Shown one piece after another: positions 13,248 to 26,300 of a DNA stretch of 64,000 bases (the first letter of the stretch is position 1; each line of letters opens with the position of its first letter). This DNA comes from Atrichornis clamosus (lineage: Eukaryota; Chordata; Aves; Passeriformes; Menuridae). The stretch spans positions 186,001 through 250,000 of the forward strand of contig WBMZ01003306.1 of NCBI GenBank assembly GCA_013400975.1. Direction: 5' to 3'. The notes below the pieces were generated by a model, which saw nothing but the letters and a program-made list of their open reading frames with translations, was not told the DNA's origin and did not search any database. The position numbers and the translations under genes are program-made.

Positions 13248-16200
13248 TTTCTTTTGTAACCAAAACATCTTGGTTAATGAAAAAAAACCAAAGCAAACCC
13301 CCTTCCACTTTGTGACAGCTACTGCCTGCTGTAGTAGCTGTGTAATACATACTCCTTTGGAGCTGTAACAAAGCAAGCCCTATTAGTTTATGGAACAAAA
13401 AGGACTCTTAGGGCTGTCTGTGCAGATCCACTGTGCTCTTCATTTCTCTGCACACTGCTCTAATCTTGCTGTTTATCTCACTCAACCCTGTTCTTATTGC
13501 TCAGCCCTGCAAGTCCCATACTCCTTCAAGTTAAGCCAAGTCACAAGAGGTGACTTCAATGTGAATTGTAGGTAGCCAGCACTTCACAAAATTTGACGAT
13601 TGAGTAATATATGTAATGCCCAAGGTCATAATACGGTTGTCTGTTAGATGACTCTCTTCTCCCTTACTTCTACTGGGCACCACACTGCCAAACTGCGATA
13701 CTTTCATTATTATAATGATGTCACTGTCATGCTATTGATTGTTGCTCCAAAAATCTCAAAGCGTTTATAAATTTGTCATGAGTTTGCTGACCCTCTGAAG
13801 CTATGCATTTAAAGATGCAGGATGCTAAAGATGCTTATGTAACAGATACAAAACCATGTGGATTTGTCTTCTTTCCAGTGGCATGGGAAACCGTACTGGT
13901 GTATAATGACTTGTTGGCCAAGATTGGAAGAACCACGGGCTGAACACCTCAGTCCTCATAACTTAGTCATGTTTACTCCTGACATTACTGTTCAGCTATG
14001 AAGCCCATTCAACAGCATGAATTTAAAATTCAGGGTGAATTGATTTGAGGGAAGGGGTGGGAAAAACACTTTTGAAGTATTTATTGAGCAATTTGTTGGT
14101 GATAAGATGGCCAAACAGCTGGAGCAAAGCAGAATTAAAGAGCCAAACGCATTTTCACTAGCTACTGCAGGAAGAAGATGGAGAGTTCAGCTTTTACATT
14201 CAATGTTCTGGTCTTACCTTCAATATGAGAGTATGGTTAAATGCCATGTATCTCTGTATCCAAAAAGGAGGAAGTCTGTGCTACTTTTTGAGCAGGGCTG
14301 GTTATAATGATGAAGCTGGAAGAAGAAAATAGTGCAGGAGTGGACTTAATTTCTGTTTATTTTTCTTTTTTTTTTAAACACTTTTGTTTGCCACAGACTT
14401 CATGACACACCCAACAGTGGTAACTACGAAAGTGAGAGCAGAGGTTTAAGTCCCCTTTATTTCTCTGGAAAATCAGCATGTACCTGTGGAGGTGTTCTGG
14501 GCCATATTTAATGCATGTACTTTTAGCTTTTGAAATATTTAAATTCTGTGTTTGTTTTTGAATCACAAAGCAATTCAAGGGTGGCTATTTACCTTGTTTA
14601 CAAAGCACAAAATAACCCCTCAAACAGCCTGTGCTGTGTATATATAAAACTATAAAACCCTCTGAGCTCTTGCAAATACACAAATGTGCCAGGAATATAT
14701 ATAAAAATGTATACCCATATAAATGCATGGATTAACTCCAAAAGAAAATTTTCTACATAGTGTAAAGTAGGTATCTTTGTTATCCTTTCATGTGTCATAG
14801 TTTCTTATTTAACCCCTTAAGAGAGTGACATTCTTAAACACTTTGACAAAGAGTAAATTCCATGAAATTTTTTGCCCGGTGTTGGTTTTTTACTTGCAGT
14901 GTAGGTGCCTTGCAATCCAAAAATAAAACTATTACATTGTCATGCAAAGCTCAGTCAGGTATCTGATATTTTATATTAATGGCTCATAGCATGTAAAGTT
15001 ACCGAAATCTGAAACTCTAAGTATTCCAAAAGTGGTTACGTTATTTCAGTCACAGAGGTTAAGAGGAATGCTACCATAGGACAGTTAGGAAATCGTGCTC
15101 TTTGGGATAGAATCCATATCTCTGACTCTAGCACTCATCTGTGGGATTTTGGCGGCTCCCTTTACAGTCATTTCTCAGTTCAGGATTGTTTGGGTCAGCA
15201 GAGCTCTCTTCACTCTTGATTCTACTGCTTTTTTGCCAGCTTGTCTTGTTCACTTTAAAAAAAACTGAACTCTGGTACCCTCTTAACATTCTACATTGGA
15301 AGGAGATGAAAAACTCTCTGTGTGCCTTGTATTAGACCAAGAAGTTGAAAGAGGATGGGCACTGAGCTGTCTTCTCGTAAGTGCAGATGATCCACCCAGA
15401 TGAGGGTTAGTTTGCTTGAAATTTGTGAAGAAAAGTAAAAAGAAAACCAAAGGAAGCAAACTCTGTTTTTCCTTGCTTTCAAACTGTTCTCTAGTGAAAG
15501 GAGGTCAGCTGCCAGGACAGTCCCCCTGACTCTTTGCACGTGTACTCAATATACTTGAATAAAAGTTAAAGGGGATAAAAATGCACTTTTTAAAGTGTTG
15601 CCTTTTAAAGAGTACAGACTGTATTTAATTTCCTCAGTTGCAGTCAGACTATACACCATAACTTGCCTCCAGAGGTCTCAAAGCGGGGTTAATCATTTTT
15701 CTAACACGTTTTTTCTCTCCTGTTTGGAAAAAGCAACTTTGTTGAATCAGAACCTTCTGTCAAAGTTTTTAATGCCACTTCATTTTGGAAAATATCTACC
15801 TAGCACCTTCAATGGTGCTGACACTGCCAGGAGTGAAATAATTTAATATTTCATTTCAAATCAGTATTTCAATTTTTAATATAAATGTTTCAAGGTCATG
15901 CCAAAATGGAACTTCTTAAATAGAAAAGCTATGTTGATCAGTACCTCATTTCCCCAAGAAAATTCTACCCTCTTAGGAGAAATCCTCTGCTTTATTTGTT
16001 GGTTGTTTTTGTGTGTGTTTGTATTTTTGGGGTTTTTTTCAAATGGAAATCTGAGGAAATATTTAACTACTAAAATTATTTCCATAGTAGACATTCTGGG
16101 GATGTTTATAGCTGTAGTGCCAAGTTGGATGTTTTATCACATTGGTGTGTACTGCCCATAGAGCCTGGTGTGCTTGGGGTGATACCCAGTTACTTCAACA

Positions 16201-19200
16201 CGATGTTATTCCAGCCACAGTGAGTAGGAGCACTCTTTGAAGCCTCACAAGGATGATTGTGGCAGCAGGTGTGCACTGTGCATAGCCTCCAATTACCTGG
16301 TTTTCTCATGACAGGATAAAGAGTTTTCCAAGATGTAAAGTGAGCAGTGTGTCCGTTTGCATGTCCTGAGACAGTTCAGCCCAACACTTTTCTCCATCCC
16401 AAATCTTCTGGTGGAACAGGAGCACATAACTTAAACCATCTCTGAGCTTCATTTTAAAATGTCAGGCAATGGAGAAGTCATCTCATTGTAAAATAAGGAT
16501 TTGATTGTTATTTTCAATACCAAAATATGTGCAGTATTTCCAATACAAAGCATCTAGCTTCAATTTTCACACATTGTTTTTTGTCATCTTCATCATGAGA
16601 ATGTTTTTGTCTGTTTTTTATAAACCACTTTGCTCTGAAAAACTGAGTTTCATTCTTTCATTGTACGGTCTATTTTCCATTCTGTGGTGCAGTTTTCTGG
16701 ACAATTTTCAATTTGCTAATAGGCATTAACAAGCAGTGGGGAAAATGTGGTACTCAGCACATGTTTGCTTATCGCTATAGCACCACAGGATCAGGATGTC
16801 AGTTAATCTTTTTTGATTGCAGCTCAGCTGTAATGTCCTGGACCATGTGAAGGATTTGGCCTTTCCCTCTTCCTTTCTTTTGCACCTAGCTCCATTCCCT
16901 GTGAGGTCAGTGTTTTTGTGCATTTTGGGTAGACAGAAAGATGCCTTTCAGAACGATTCAGCACAGACACTCTGCAGGTGCTTAGCAGAAAAGCTCTTCC
17001 TCACAATACATAGAAAATATAATGTAATAATAATCTACTTCCTCCGTAACAAACCAAGTCAGAGGAACTAAGACTTCCCCTAACTCTGAGTAGCCTTCTG
17101 AGCTACTTCTGCAGGTCCTTGCATACCCAGCTGCAAATTGTTTGGGCAGAAATTGGACAGGAACAGCTGCCTAAACACCTGCCACAAGGCCTTTGATCTC
17201 TCTTACTGCAACAATAACTTCTGAGCCTTTGAAAGTTTTCTTATCTGGAGGAGAAGATACAGATGAAATTTTACTGGTATCAGGGCTGCTGCAAGGGTGT
17301 AGCTCCTGGAGTAGTGATAGTGTTTCCAGATGATTCCTTTACGTGGGTGCATAAATTAATTTTCAAACTCTTTGTGGAAGTAAATATCCCTGAATGTTTT
17401 CCTGCAGTGAAATGTAGAGTAGAATGTAGTTGTATTCTACATTATACATGGGCATTATACACTCTACCAGCCTGACCAGTATTCTATTGCCAGTCTGCTT
17501 TGCTCTAAGGACAGCACTGGATGGTTTTTTTGCTCTTCCCCATACTTATCTCAGGGCCAGAGATTTGGAGACACAGAAGGTTGTTGTTCTGCATATTCTG
17601 CTGATCAGGAGTGATTGGGTTGTTAATTCTGCTTTAGACAATGTGTGATGCTGTTTAAGTGATGCTGTGTGCTCTCTGAGCTTGAATTTGTTCTCTTTTA
17701 AACAACCACTTCCATGGAAGTATGAGGAGGAGGGCTATGATCCTCAGCAGAGAAGTTTAACAGCTGCCTTAATTTTCTTGACCCTTATGAGGTGAATAGC
17801 TGGTCCAATTATTCTGATATAAATAGAGGAGTTGTAGTGGGACACTAGATCCTGTGTGCAATTAATATTTCTACTATGTGTTGGAGTCATTTCCTGCTTG
17901 ATTTCTCCTAGTCTGGTACTAATGAAATATTGATGACAGCATTTGGCATATGCACTACAAAACTTCATGCCGTTCTTTGTTGCATACATTTCTGCAACAC
18001 TGATGCCTTGAAACCTCTAACTTATATTATTATGATGCAAGGACTAAAATTTTCATAGTTCTAAAGGTAGTAAGAAAGTAAAAGGGGAAGAAGACTTATA
18101 GATCAATAAGCAAAAACTGGAACTGGTAGAAGTTTTTATGTTTTTATCTGTTCCTGAATAGCCGGGTGTCTGAGATGGTAAAACCAAGATAAGAATGACT
18201 GTGTTGTTTCTGAAACTGAAAACCCCTATAGCTTTCCCATCTCTATTTATAAATCACTGGTATTATCAGCTGGTAACAAATCATTCCAACAGTAAATAAC
18301 CTTTTACCAAAGCAGCTAATTCTTATGAATAATTGAGATTGCAGTTATGTGAGTTACTATATCATCCAGCTGGGAGAAAGCAGTTTTGGGGATGCTAATA
18401 AAATATTTATATTATAAATTTGTGGAGTTCCAAGAATACTGGAGATTTTTCTTCTTCATACTTAGTCATTCAGTGAAATTCAGGTCTATTTTTTATTAGA
18501 AACATGTCTATGGAAAAACATATTATCTTTTGAATCTCCATGATAAAGCTCAGCAACATTTCCAGCAATCAAAACTATGCAGCTTGCTTAGATAGGTATT
18601 TCTAATTATTTTCATGATTTTAATTTTAGGAGATGGGATTCAGAAACTTAGTTGCTTTTGAAGAGTGGTGTTATTGCAACTTGTCTTTTAAGTTTGTTTG
18701 AAATTTATAGAAAAATGGGATTGGTTAATTTTATTTACCCTGACATAGTTTCTCTTTCACTCACAAAGCAGGTCTTTCTCATAGATGCTCAGTGGTATAG
18801 GCAAAATTGAATTTTATTGTTCTAAAGATAACAGGCAAACTCTTTCCAGTCATAGTGAAGGACAAGTGATAAGATGAATTTGAGATACAGATAGGAGCAA
18901 ATAAGTGTATTGTTTTAGATGTTGATAGAGAAAAGAAGTAAGAGCATTCACAAAAGACAGTTGCTGCTGTTGGGGTGGGATATCAACTCCCTGCAGTAAC
19001 TGCTACATGACTCATTCTAGAATCCTTTGACAAGAGCAACACCCTTAGTTCTGCTTTTTGTGATCCTGTCTAGGCAAGGCAGAGGACAAGGTCTTTCCCG
19101 TGGTGCTGCTTCTGTACCCAAGCCATCTTTTCAGCTCTTCTCTAGCTTTGTGTAGCAGGCTACCTGACTTTGTTTAGATACTTTTGCATTTTCTCTGTGC

Positions 19201-19619
19201 CTGGAACTACCTTTGCCAGGAGCAGGCAAAGCGAGGCTTCCATCAGGGGATAAAACAGTAGTCCTAACAAGCAGCCTTTACAACTTGGTTAAGGCAGTAA
19301 GTTCTCTATCAAATGTTGGATGCAACAGAAAAACCTGGTCTTGTGCCGTCTTATCACACTGACATTTTTCATTAGTGTCATTCATCAGAATTACTAGCAG
19401 CAACAAATAAAATCTGCTTGGCCTAGTTAATTTTACAAATTATGCTAAAACAATGCACTGTCCTGGCAGGTATTGTGTGACTCTAGAACCTTCCAGATTG
19501 TGCAGTTTGAGTGTAGATTCAGAAGACATCTGCTATGAATTCTCAGACTTTCTTGGTGTTTCTGAGGCTAATTTTTAAGGTCAAGGTCTGGCACAGATAA
19601 AAAGGTTCTGCTGGTATCT

Positions 19620-19800
19620 ATGTCTGTAGAGCTGGAGGAGCTTGAAGACTGGAAGGGAATCACTAGGGACCTTGGAGTACTGCCATCCAGTGACAGCCCT
19701 TAAGAGCAGGGTGGAAACACTTCTCAGGAAGCACACTTGGTCTAGCCTCTGGGATATAAGATGCCTCTAAGAAGCCAGCCAATTCTAGCAGGAGTATCAC
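19620..19800 (+). repeat. Possible very degraded CR1/L3-type LINE 3' end
   Basis: The stretch CTCTGGGATATAAGATGCCTC followed by TAAGAAGCCAGCCAATTCTAG (about 19748-19789) resembles, with many changes, the sense-strand end of ancient CR1/L3 elements (a CTGGACTAGATGACCTC...TTCCAACTCTA pattern). Upstream, GCAGGGTGGAAACACTTCTCAGG fits loosely with the preceding part of that end. The match is by eye and weak. It could be unique sequence. Confidence 0.3.
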
Positions 19801-21929
19801 AAGAATCTGAATTTTTTGTGCTCTGTGCATACAAAACCTGTCTTACCATTTTGGCAATATTTTTCCTGTCTGATGCTTTTATTGTGAGCTGAACTATTCT
19901 ACATAGCACACTCACAAGTCCATCTGATAATCACAGCAGGGTTTTTTTCTGTGGTGTAGCACTTACCCCCACTCCTGTCAAACCAGCCTCCATCCCTGCA
20001 GTTTTTTATTAACTCTTTAATTGAGGCATACACTAATTTCAAAACTAAGAGTCATTTTCACCAAGGAAATAAACTGCTTTTGAAAATGCAAAGAAAAAAT
20101 AAATTTTGCAACAGTATAACATATGTTAAACTTGATCTTCTATTACAAAACTGACTTTCCCATGACCTGTTTAGCTTTTTTTAATATTTTCTAATTAAAA
20201 AAAAATCATACAAAATTCCTAACCAAGTCTAAGAGTGATATGAATTTCTGAAATAGTGTGTGCTAATATCTAACAATGCCTAACACTAAGGGAAAAGAAT
20301 GTAAAGTAAGAGCAACATGCAGTTGAGTAGTGGAAGAGGATGAAATAGCTGTGTCAGATTGGTCTATGCCACAATATTACATGAGAGTTTCTTAAATCCC
20401 TATTCAGCATATCTGTGATAGGTCAGAATACTGTGAATGCCAGAAACTCTTTGTGGCCTTTATGTCTTGCATTGGCAACTTCTTGAGGCACTGGGGGAGG
20501 GAGGGGAAAGAAAAGGAGGAACTTTTTCTTGTAAATCAACCAGATTTATATTCAGCCTGTGTTGCTATGGAATTTGATGCCCCATTATGCTGAGCTCTGT
20601 ATCTTTACACGCACCAGCCTGGACATAGTAACAAAACTTCCCTTGCCAGACTCATTTTCTTCAACGTTGATTCACATTAGCTGAACATCTGGCACTTTAC
20701 ATTTTTCACTAAACTGAGTTGTGTTTTCTCATATGCTCAAAGTATTGGTACCTATAAGAAAATATTAATGAGTGGTAACCACAAGCAGGCAGACATTTTC
20801 AACAAAGTGCAATTTAAGCAATCTTATGGCCATAGCAAACAATGTAAGCAAGTTTTTGTAAAGCATGAAGTCCATGCAAAACTTTTACTGTACCTATAAT
20901 CCAGATACTCCCAGTAATTGGAATAGATGGTAATCTAGATGTCTGTTAAAACTCGTTGTCCTATGAACAAACGTTTTGGAGAACACCACACTTAAAACCC
21001 TTACTGTTTTGTGCTACTTAGACATCTGTGTAGTGATGAGGTAAACTAGGTATGTTCATCATTATGTGAGTTACTACTATACTTTCAGATAAGGTAACCT
21101 TTCTATTGTTCTTACCTGCAGAGATTAAATATAATAATTTAATTCTTTATTCATATGCGGTATCATCTACAGTTCTCAAGTGGGATTTGAAGCTAAAGTG
21201 GCTCTTCTTTTTGAAATTAATAGATCAATATCTGGACAAAACTCTGCATCTTAGAATTGTCTATGATTAACCATATCATGTTAATGAACACCTTTGAAGG
21301 TTAGTTTACTCAAGGATGTTTTAAAAGCAGCTGTCAGAAAATGCCCATGAGACATGGAATCTAATTTGATGTTACAGATGGAAAGCAGCAAAGAGACTGC
21401 ATATGTACTTTTACTTAGTTGGTTCTCTTTGCAGTAGAGAAAACAGCTTTTTCTAAAGTCAATGGAACAATTTTATGATTCAGCCAGGAATGGCCAGCTC
21501 TTCTTCTTGATAGCCCTGTAAGCCCTTGGTCAGTCATCCCTACAAGAGACCTGACTTTTATACCATCTTGCCAAGCTTTCTTATTAAGGCTTTGTTATAA
21601 AGCTCATTCAAATACAAGGCAACCATGTTGGAACTCCATTTTCTCTCTAGGCTTTGAGTTCTGCTATTAAATAAATTCAAGACTTACAGGAAGCTTTGTG
21701 TGTCATGTATGCCTTTTCAAATGCTATAAACTCCACAAAAACAAAAAGATTTCCCCAGCATAATGAGAGGATAAACTGTGAACTTTACCTTTTTTCTTTC
21801 CCAAAGACTTTTCCAAAAAGGCACACATAAATGAACTAATCAAACTTTTATTCTCATCTGACTCCCACTTAGCAAATGCAAGATCCTTGATATGCCTCAC
21901 TTGTTGCGTAGTAACCAGCCCACTTTGAG

Positions 21930-22160
21930 AAATGCAACTATGCAAGCTGAGAATTAGGACTCATTATGCCTTTGCTGAGGGCTCATTAGGATTGCAAGCT
22001 GAGGGTGCCATCTTAATTAGGGATGAACCTGACCACCTGAAAGTAATTCACACTGGCAGCCAACTGTAGTATTTTCCAATTTTGGATTTGTCTGGCTTCC
22101 ATCTGCCAGCTTTATCTTAGCACTGACTTTCTGTTGACATCAACAATGATGTTCCTAATA
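21930..22160. promoter_or_regulatory. Enhancer-like block with internal duplication
   Basis: TGCAAGCTGAG occurs at 21941 and 21993, GCTGAGGG at 21974 and 21998, and CTCATTATG / CTCATTAGG at 21960 and 21982, so part of the block is built from repeated modules. TAAT-type cores (TTAATTAGG, CATTAGG) are frequent. Downstream are CCACCTGAAAG (an E-box-like CACCTG) and GGCAGCCAACTG. No reading frame is preserved. Confidence 0.3.
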
Positions 22161-23340
22161 CCCTGAATTGCATCCTGTCTCTTGGGTGCAATCAAGTTGG
22201 ACAGTTCCCTTCACAGTATGACTCTGAGAGGAGGCGGGCTGCTAGCTATAGAAGAGTCATGATCAAGTTGATGAAATGGAAGACATCAAGTATATGACAA
22301 GACATGAAGTAAATGACCTTGAAATGTAAAAATTCAAAATAAAATCTCCTGCTGCTTCTCCTAAAAAAGTTAAGTTAACAAAGCATGCCCTTACACTCTC
22401 TGCCATCATTAAAAGTACACTGAACTGATGCAGGAATGGTGGATAATGTTGTACTTCCCTACGTTTACTAGGATCTATTTGCACCTGTTTCAAAGGCATC
22501 TCAAAGAATCTGTGTTGATGCCAACCAAGCATCTGGAACATTAACAGGAGCTTTATTTTTATGCTTGTCATATACCAGTGCAGTCTCAGGACAAAACAGG
22601 GTGAATGGGTGCAGATGCTATGTCAGTTATGTTTTGATGAGAGGGCAGTGATGTAAGCAAGTCTACATAAGAAAATCTACAGACCTTCAGGAGCATGAAC
22701 AAAAATAATTGGCTTAGATTCTGTGTGAGATACAAAAAGTTTAAAGGGTTGGGAATTCCCTCCTTCATTTCAAATAGAACATGGAACCATAGGCATGCTG
22801 CTAGTCTGTCAAAGATAGGAAAAAAATAAAAGTGAACTCATTTAAACCACAGCAAAATGCTTGTGATTTTCATACTGTACTGCACACAGCCACATACCCC
22901 TCACCAACCAGGCTAATAGGAAGTGGAAATTGCAACATAGTCAGCTCCATTGAGGTTTGTTTTGTTTTAGCTCTGACACAAACATTTACTGCTTTCATGT
23001 AGCCACATTTCCTAAAAGTTAGGGATTAAAAATTGAGAGAGGTTTTGCCATGTTATATGAGGTTAATGGAATGGTTTTCCCAGGAGATTATTTTTTCCAA
23101 TTGCTTCTGTAACTCAGATTTATAGGAGAATTTAGTATGCTCTACTTCTTGGCCTGTTGATTGTTCCTGTTGAATAATAATTATTTGTCAGGTATTTAAC
23201 GTCTTACCTTTCACTCAGGGACTTCCAGCATGGTTTGCCTACTTTATATGGCTGGGTGAAGCAGAGCAATGTTTTAATAATATCTCCTCCAACTGAAAAA
23301 ATGCAGAGATAGTAAGTGGAAGAACGCCTCCAGACAAAAT

Positions 23341-23379
23341 TTGGTTGGATTTATTTTGGATTTTGGTTGGATATTTATT
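23341..23379 (+). repeat. Imperfect ~22-base tandem duplication
   Basis: TTGGTTGGATTTATT (23341-23355) is followed by TTGGTTGGATATTTATT (23363-23379), with TTTGGAT between them. Confidence 0.7.
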
Positions 23380-26300
23380 ACATCTTTGTGCATTCAGTGT
23401 CCCTCCCCCTCCAGCTCACACCCAAGCACTCAGTGCCCAGCTCATTTTGCACAGTATTTATGGGGACGACTTATGGAAAGTAGGGACATGCCCCATTGAA
23501 TCACCCCTACAGTGATGAAGTACTCTTGCAGATTCTGTACTTCTAGGAAGTTCCTAGGTGACAACCATATCTCCATAAAAATCAGCACCACTGCACCACA
23601 GACTTGAACAGGTATCTTTAGAGTCCCACATTTTCTTCTCTGTTGGTTCCATACCATGCCTTGCTCAGGGTTAAGACCAGAGACAAGTGTTTCTCACCCC
23701 AGCTGCTAGGCTTGTGAGCTGATTCATGCAAAGATATCACACTTGTAAAATTCTGGATCTCAAAGGTAAAGCAGCTGTGTGACTGCTCACAGGAAGTGAC
23801 ACAAAGCTGTTTTCCTCATGATTCTCCCTTCTAGTAGTTGGTGCACTGTAGAAAAGTCAAATAATTTAGAGGCATTGAATTCCTTAGCATGTGTATTTCA
23901 TATTGGTAAAAAAACAAATCCCAAAGCTAAAGAATTTAAAGGTTAACCACAGCTGTAGGTAGTGTTGATTTTTTCTGGATTTGTTCTGAATTTGGATACA
24001 GTGGAACTCCTAATGTTTTATGTAGACCAATTGATTCACAGAGTTTTTTATTGCTGTTTTACTTAAAACAGCAGCACCTATGTCATTTGCTAGTCTAAGC
24101 TATTTGCTTTGGATAGGTTTTTCAATGTCTCTGTGAGAAGTGTTCTCTTGAACATCATCCTTCACTTGAACGTGATCGTCTCTAACACGCTCCTGTCTAT
24201 TTTGATTAATTTACTTATATTCAATGGTATAATTTCAACCCCTCACCAGTTGTACCTCATCTCTCTTTGAGTGGGATAAACAACAGAACAGTGCAGACAA
24301 ATGTTTATATAGAGATTGGAGTTGGCTGGAATTCCTGACTCTTATAAAGAAAAATTCCTGTACATTATGTACTAGCTGAAGAGAGCACACAAATACTCTA
24401 TTTTCTTGAAAGAAAGCCAGTTATGAATAAGCGTGAACAGTAATAATATAAAAGATCACCTCCCTTAAGCTTAAAAATGAATACCATCTGCAAAACTGCT
24501 CACAAGCTAGAATAGAAAACCACAAGTGACAAAAAAAATCTCCAAAGAGTATTCAATATTTAAACATGACTGTTTATGGTAAAAAGAATTAGAAAATGGC
24601 AGGGAAGCTTTTTAACATTTAAAAAAGAACTGAAATATACAAAAAAAAGAAAGAGTTTCTATGGATTTCTAGAAAGTGGAGCATTTTAGGATTAATATAA
24701 ATAAAGAAGTATCAAGGTGCAAAGGATGAGGCAATTTTACTTTATTAAATTCTTTTATAAGTTTACTGTTGGGAAAAACATAGACAATCCTTTAAAATGT
24801 AGAATTTAATAAGAATAACAGGCAAATTTTGAGACAGTCCTCCACAATGGATCATTGCTTCTCCTTTCCCAGGCTAAAATCAACCAACAGTTAATTACAA
24901 GGTTAATCCTCATATGCAGATTTTGTTGTTGTCAGTTGCCTAGTAAGAGCCTCTAGAATTAGTTTTAAAAAACACAGGTTGAGAAGTCAAGCCCTCTTGA
25001 CTTGATCAAGGAGGTATCTAAGGCATTGAACCAAAATCACTTTGCTCTGTTGGATATCTGATGACTAATGGTGCTGCCCTAATGTGAACTATTACATCCC
25101 TTTTTCCAAGCACTTGAAATCTCTTGGGAAGGGACAGCTGAAGAAGGTGTAACCTGGTAATGTATGGTCGATCATGCCCAGAGTGTAAATATCTATTGAG
25201 ATAATGATTCATTACTGTCAGATGCACTGCTACAGTCCTGGCAGGTTTAGAACTAGAACTTCTGCACTACTGACCATGAGGGTGTGTTCTGCTAGTCCAT
25301 GAGTGTCTTGCTAATAATTTTGTTCATTCTGTTCTAATTCTTTCATCTAGTGGCAGCTATATCATTTTTACAACTGAAGGGATTGCACAAGATTTTTCTT
25401 TTGAATTATTTTGGCATTTGTGGAAAGGAGCTTTATTCTCTACTGGGATTGGGAGGGATTCTGGGAGATAGCATTTCTAAAGATTTTTCCATCTTTCTTT
25501 TGAAAAACAGTTGTTGGGACTTTAGTTTTGCATTGCTATTTTTGCTGCTTCAGGTTCTAGCATTGTGCTGCTCCACTGACAATATGTCAGGAAGAACAGT
25601 TGTAACAATTTAGCCTGCTTAATATAAAAAGCTTATTAGATGTGCTAATGCTAAATATATTGGCTTTTATAGTCTACTGCCAAGGCTGTTGTCTCTGTTG
25701 ATGCACCTGGCTCCAGATCAAAATGTGGGGTTGACCATCATAACCTTCCTTGGTCACGTCTTCTGTTCTTGATGGTCTGTCCACAGAAACGTGTTAACAG
25801 TCCAGGAGCTGCAATCAGTAGATGGTGAGTGATGAGTAAGTGGCCAGTGAAGCAGCTCCTGTTGTGTGAGGGCTTCACTGGGATGATGTTCCCAGTCAGG
25901 CATGACTGGGAGAGCTGGAGATTGTAGCCAACTGTGTCTGGGTCAACGTCAGCCACCACAGATCAGAGCATCCTGGAGACTGTCATTTATCTTGTGGGGG
26001 AAGAGAAGTTCTGGAGAAATGACCAAGCACAAAAGTAAACAGAGTGTTAAGAAATTAAGATGGAACTGTTCTTTAGCTTGTCTTCCTTAGAAGAGCCCCC
26101 TTTTCTTAAAGAAGTTCTCTCAAACTTCAGATTGTCTTCAGTATAGCTTAGACTGGGCGTTTTTGACTGTCGGTAATGTATGCAAGGGCAGAAATTCCTC
26201 AAATATGTTGATGGGCTCCCTTGACCAGGTGCCTTCTTTCACATATTTTAGTTGTCTTTGAATCTCTGCAGTGCACAGTCTCGCAAGCCTCTGCATCATA

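Larger units (their letters stand above)
12261..21929. other. Non-coding unique sequence
   Basis: Apart from the candidate microexon, the CAT microsatellite and the possible CR1 relic listed separately, I see only short frames and AT-rich patches (14630-14730 and 18390-18420). About 3.7 kb from 18.0 to 21.7 kb carries no open frame of 60 codons or more, as expected of non-coding DNA. Confidence 0.55.

Noticed and set aside
21105..21135. Minus-strand CTCTGCAG|GTAAGAA junction
   Set aside because: Same chance argument. A similar minus-strand junction occurs at 39309/39310, and having candidates on both strands shows how common the pattern is.
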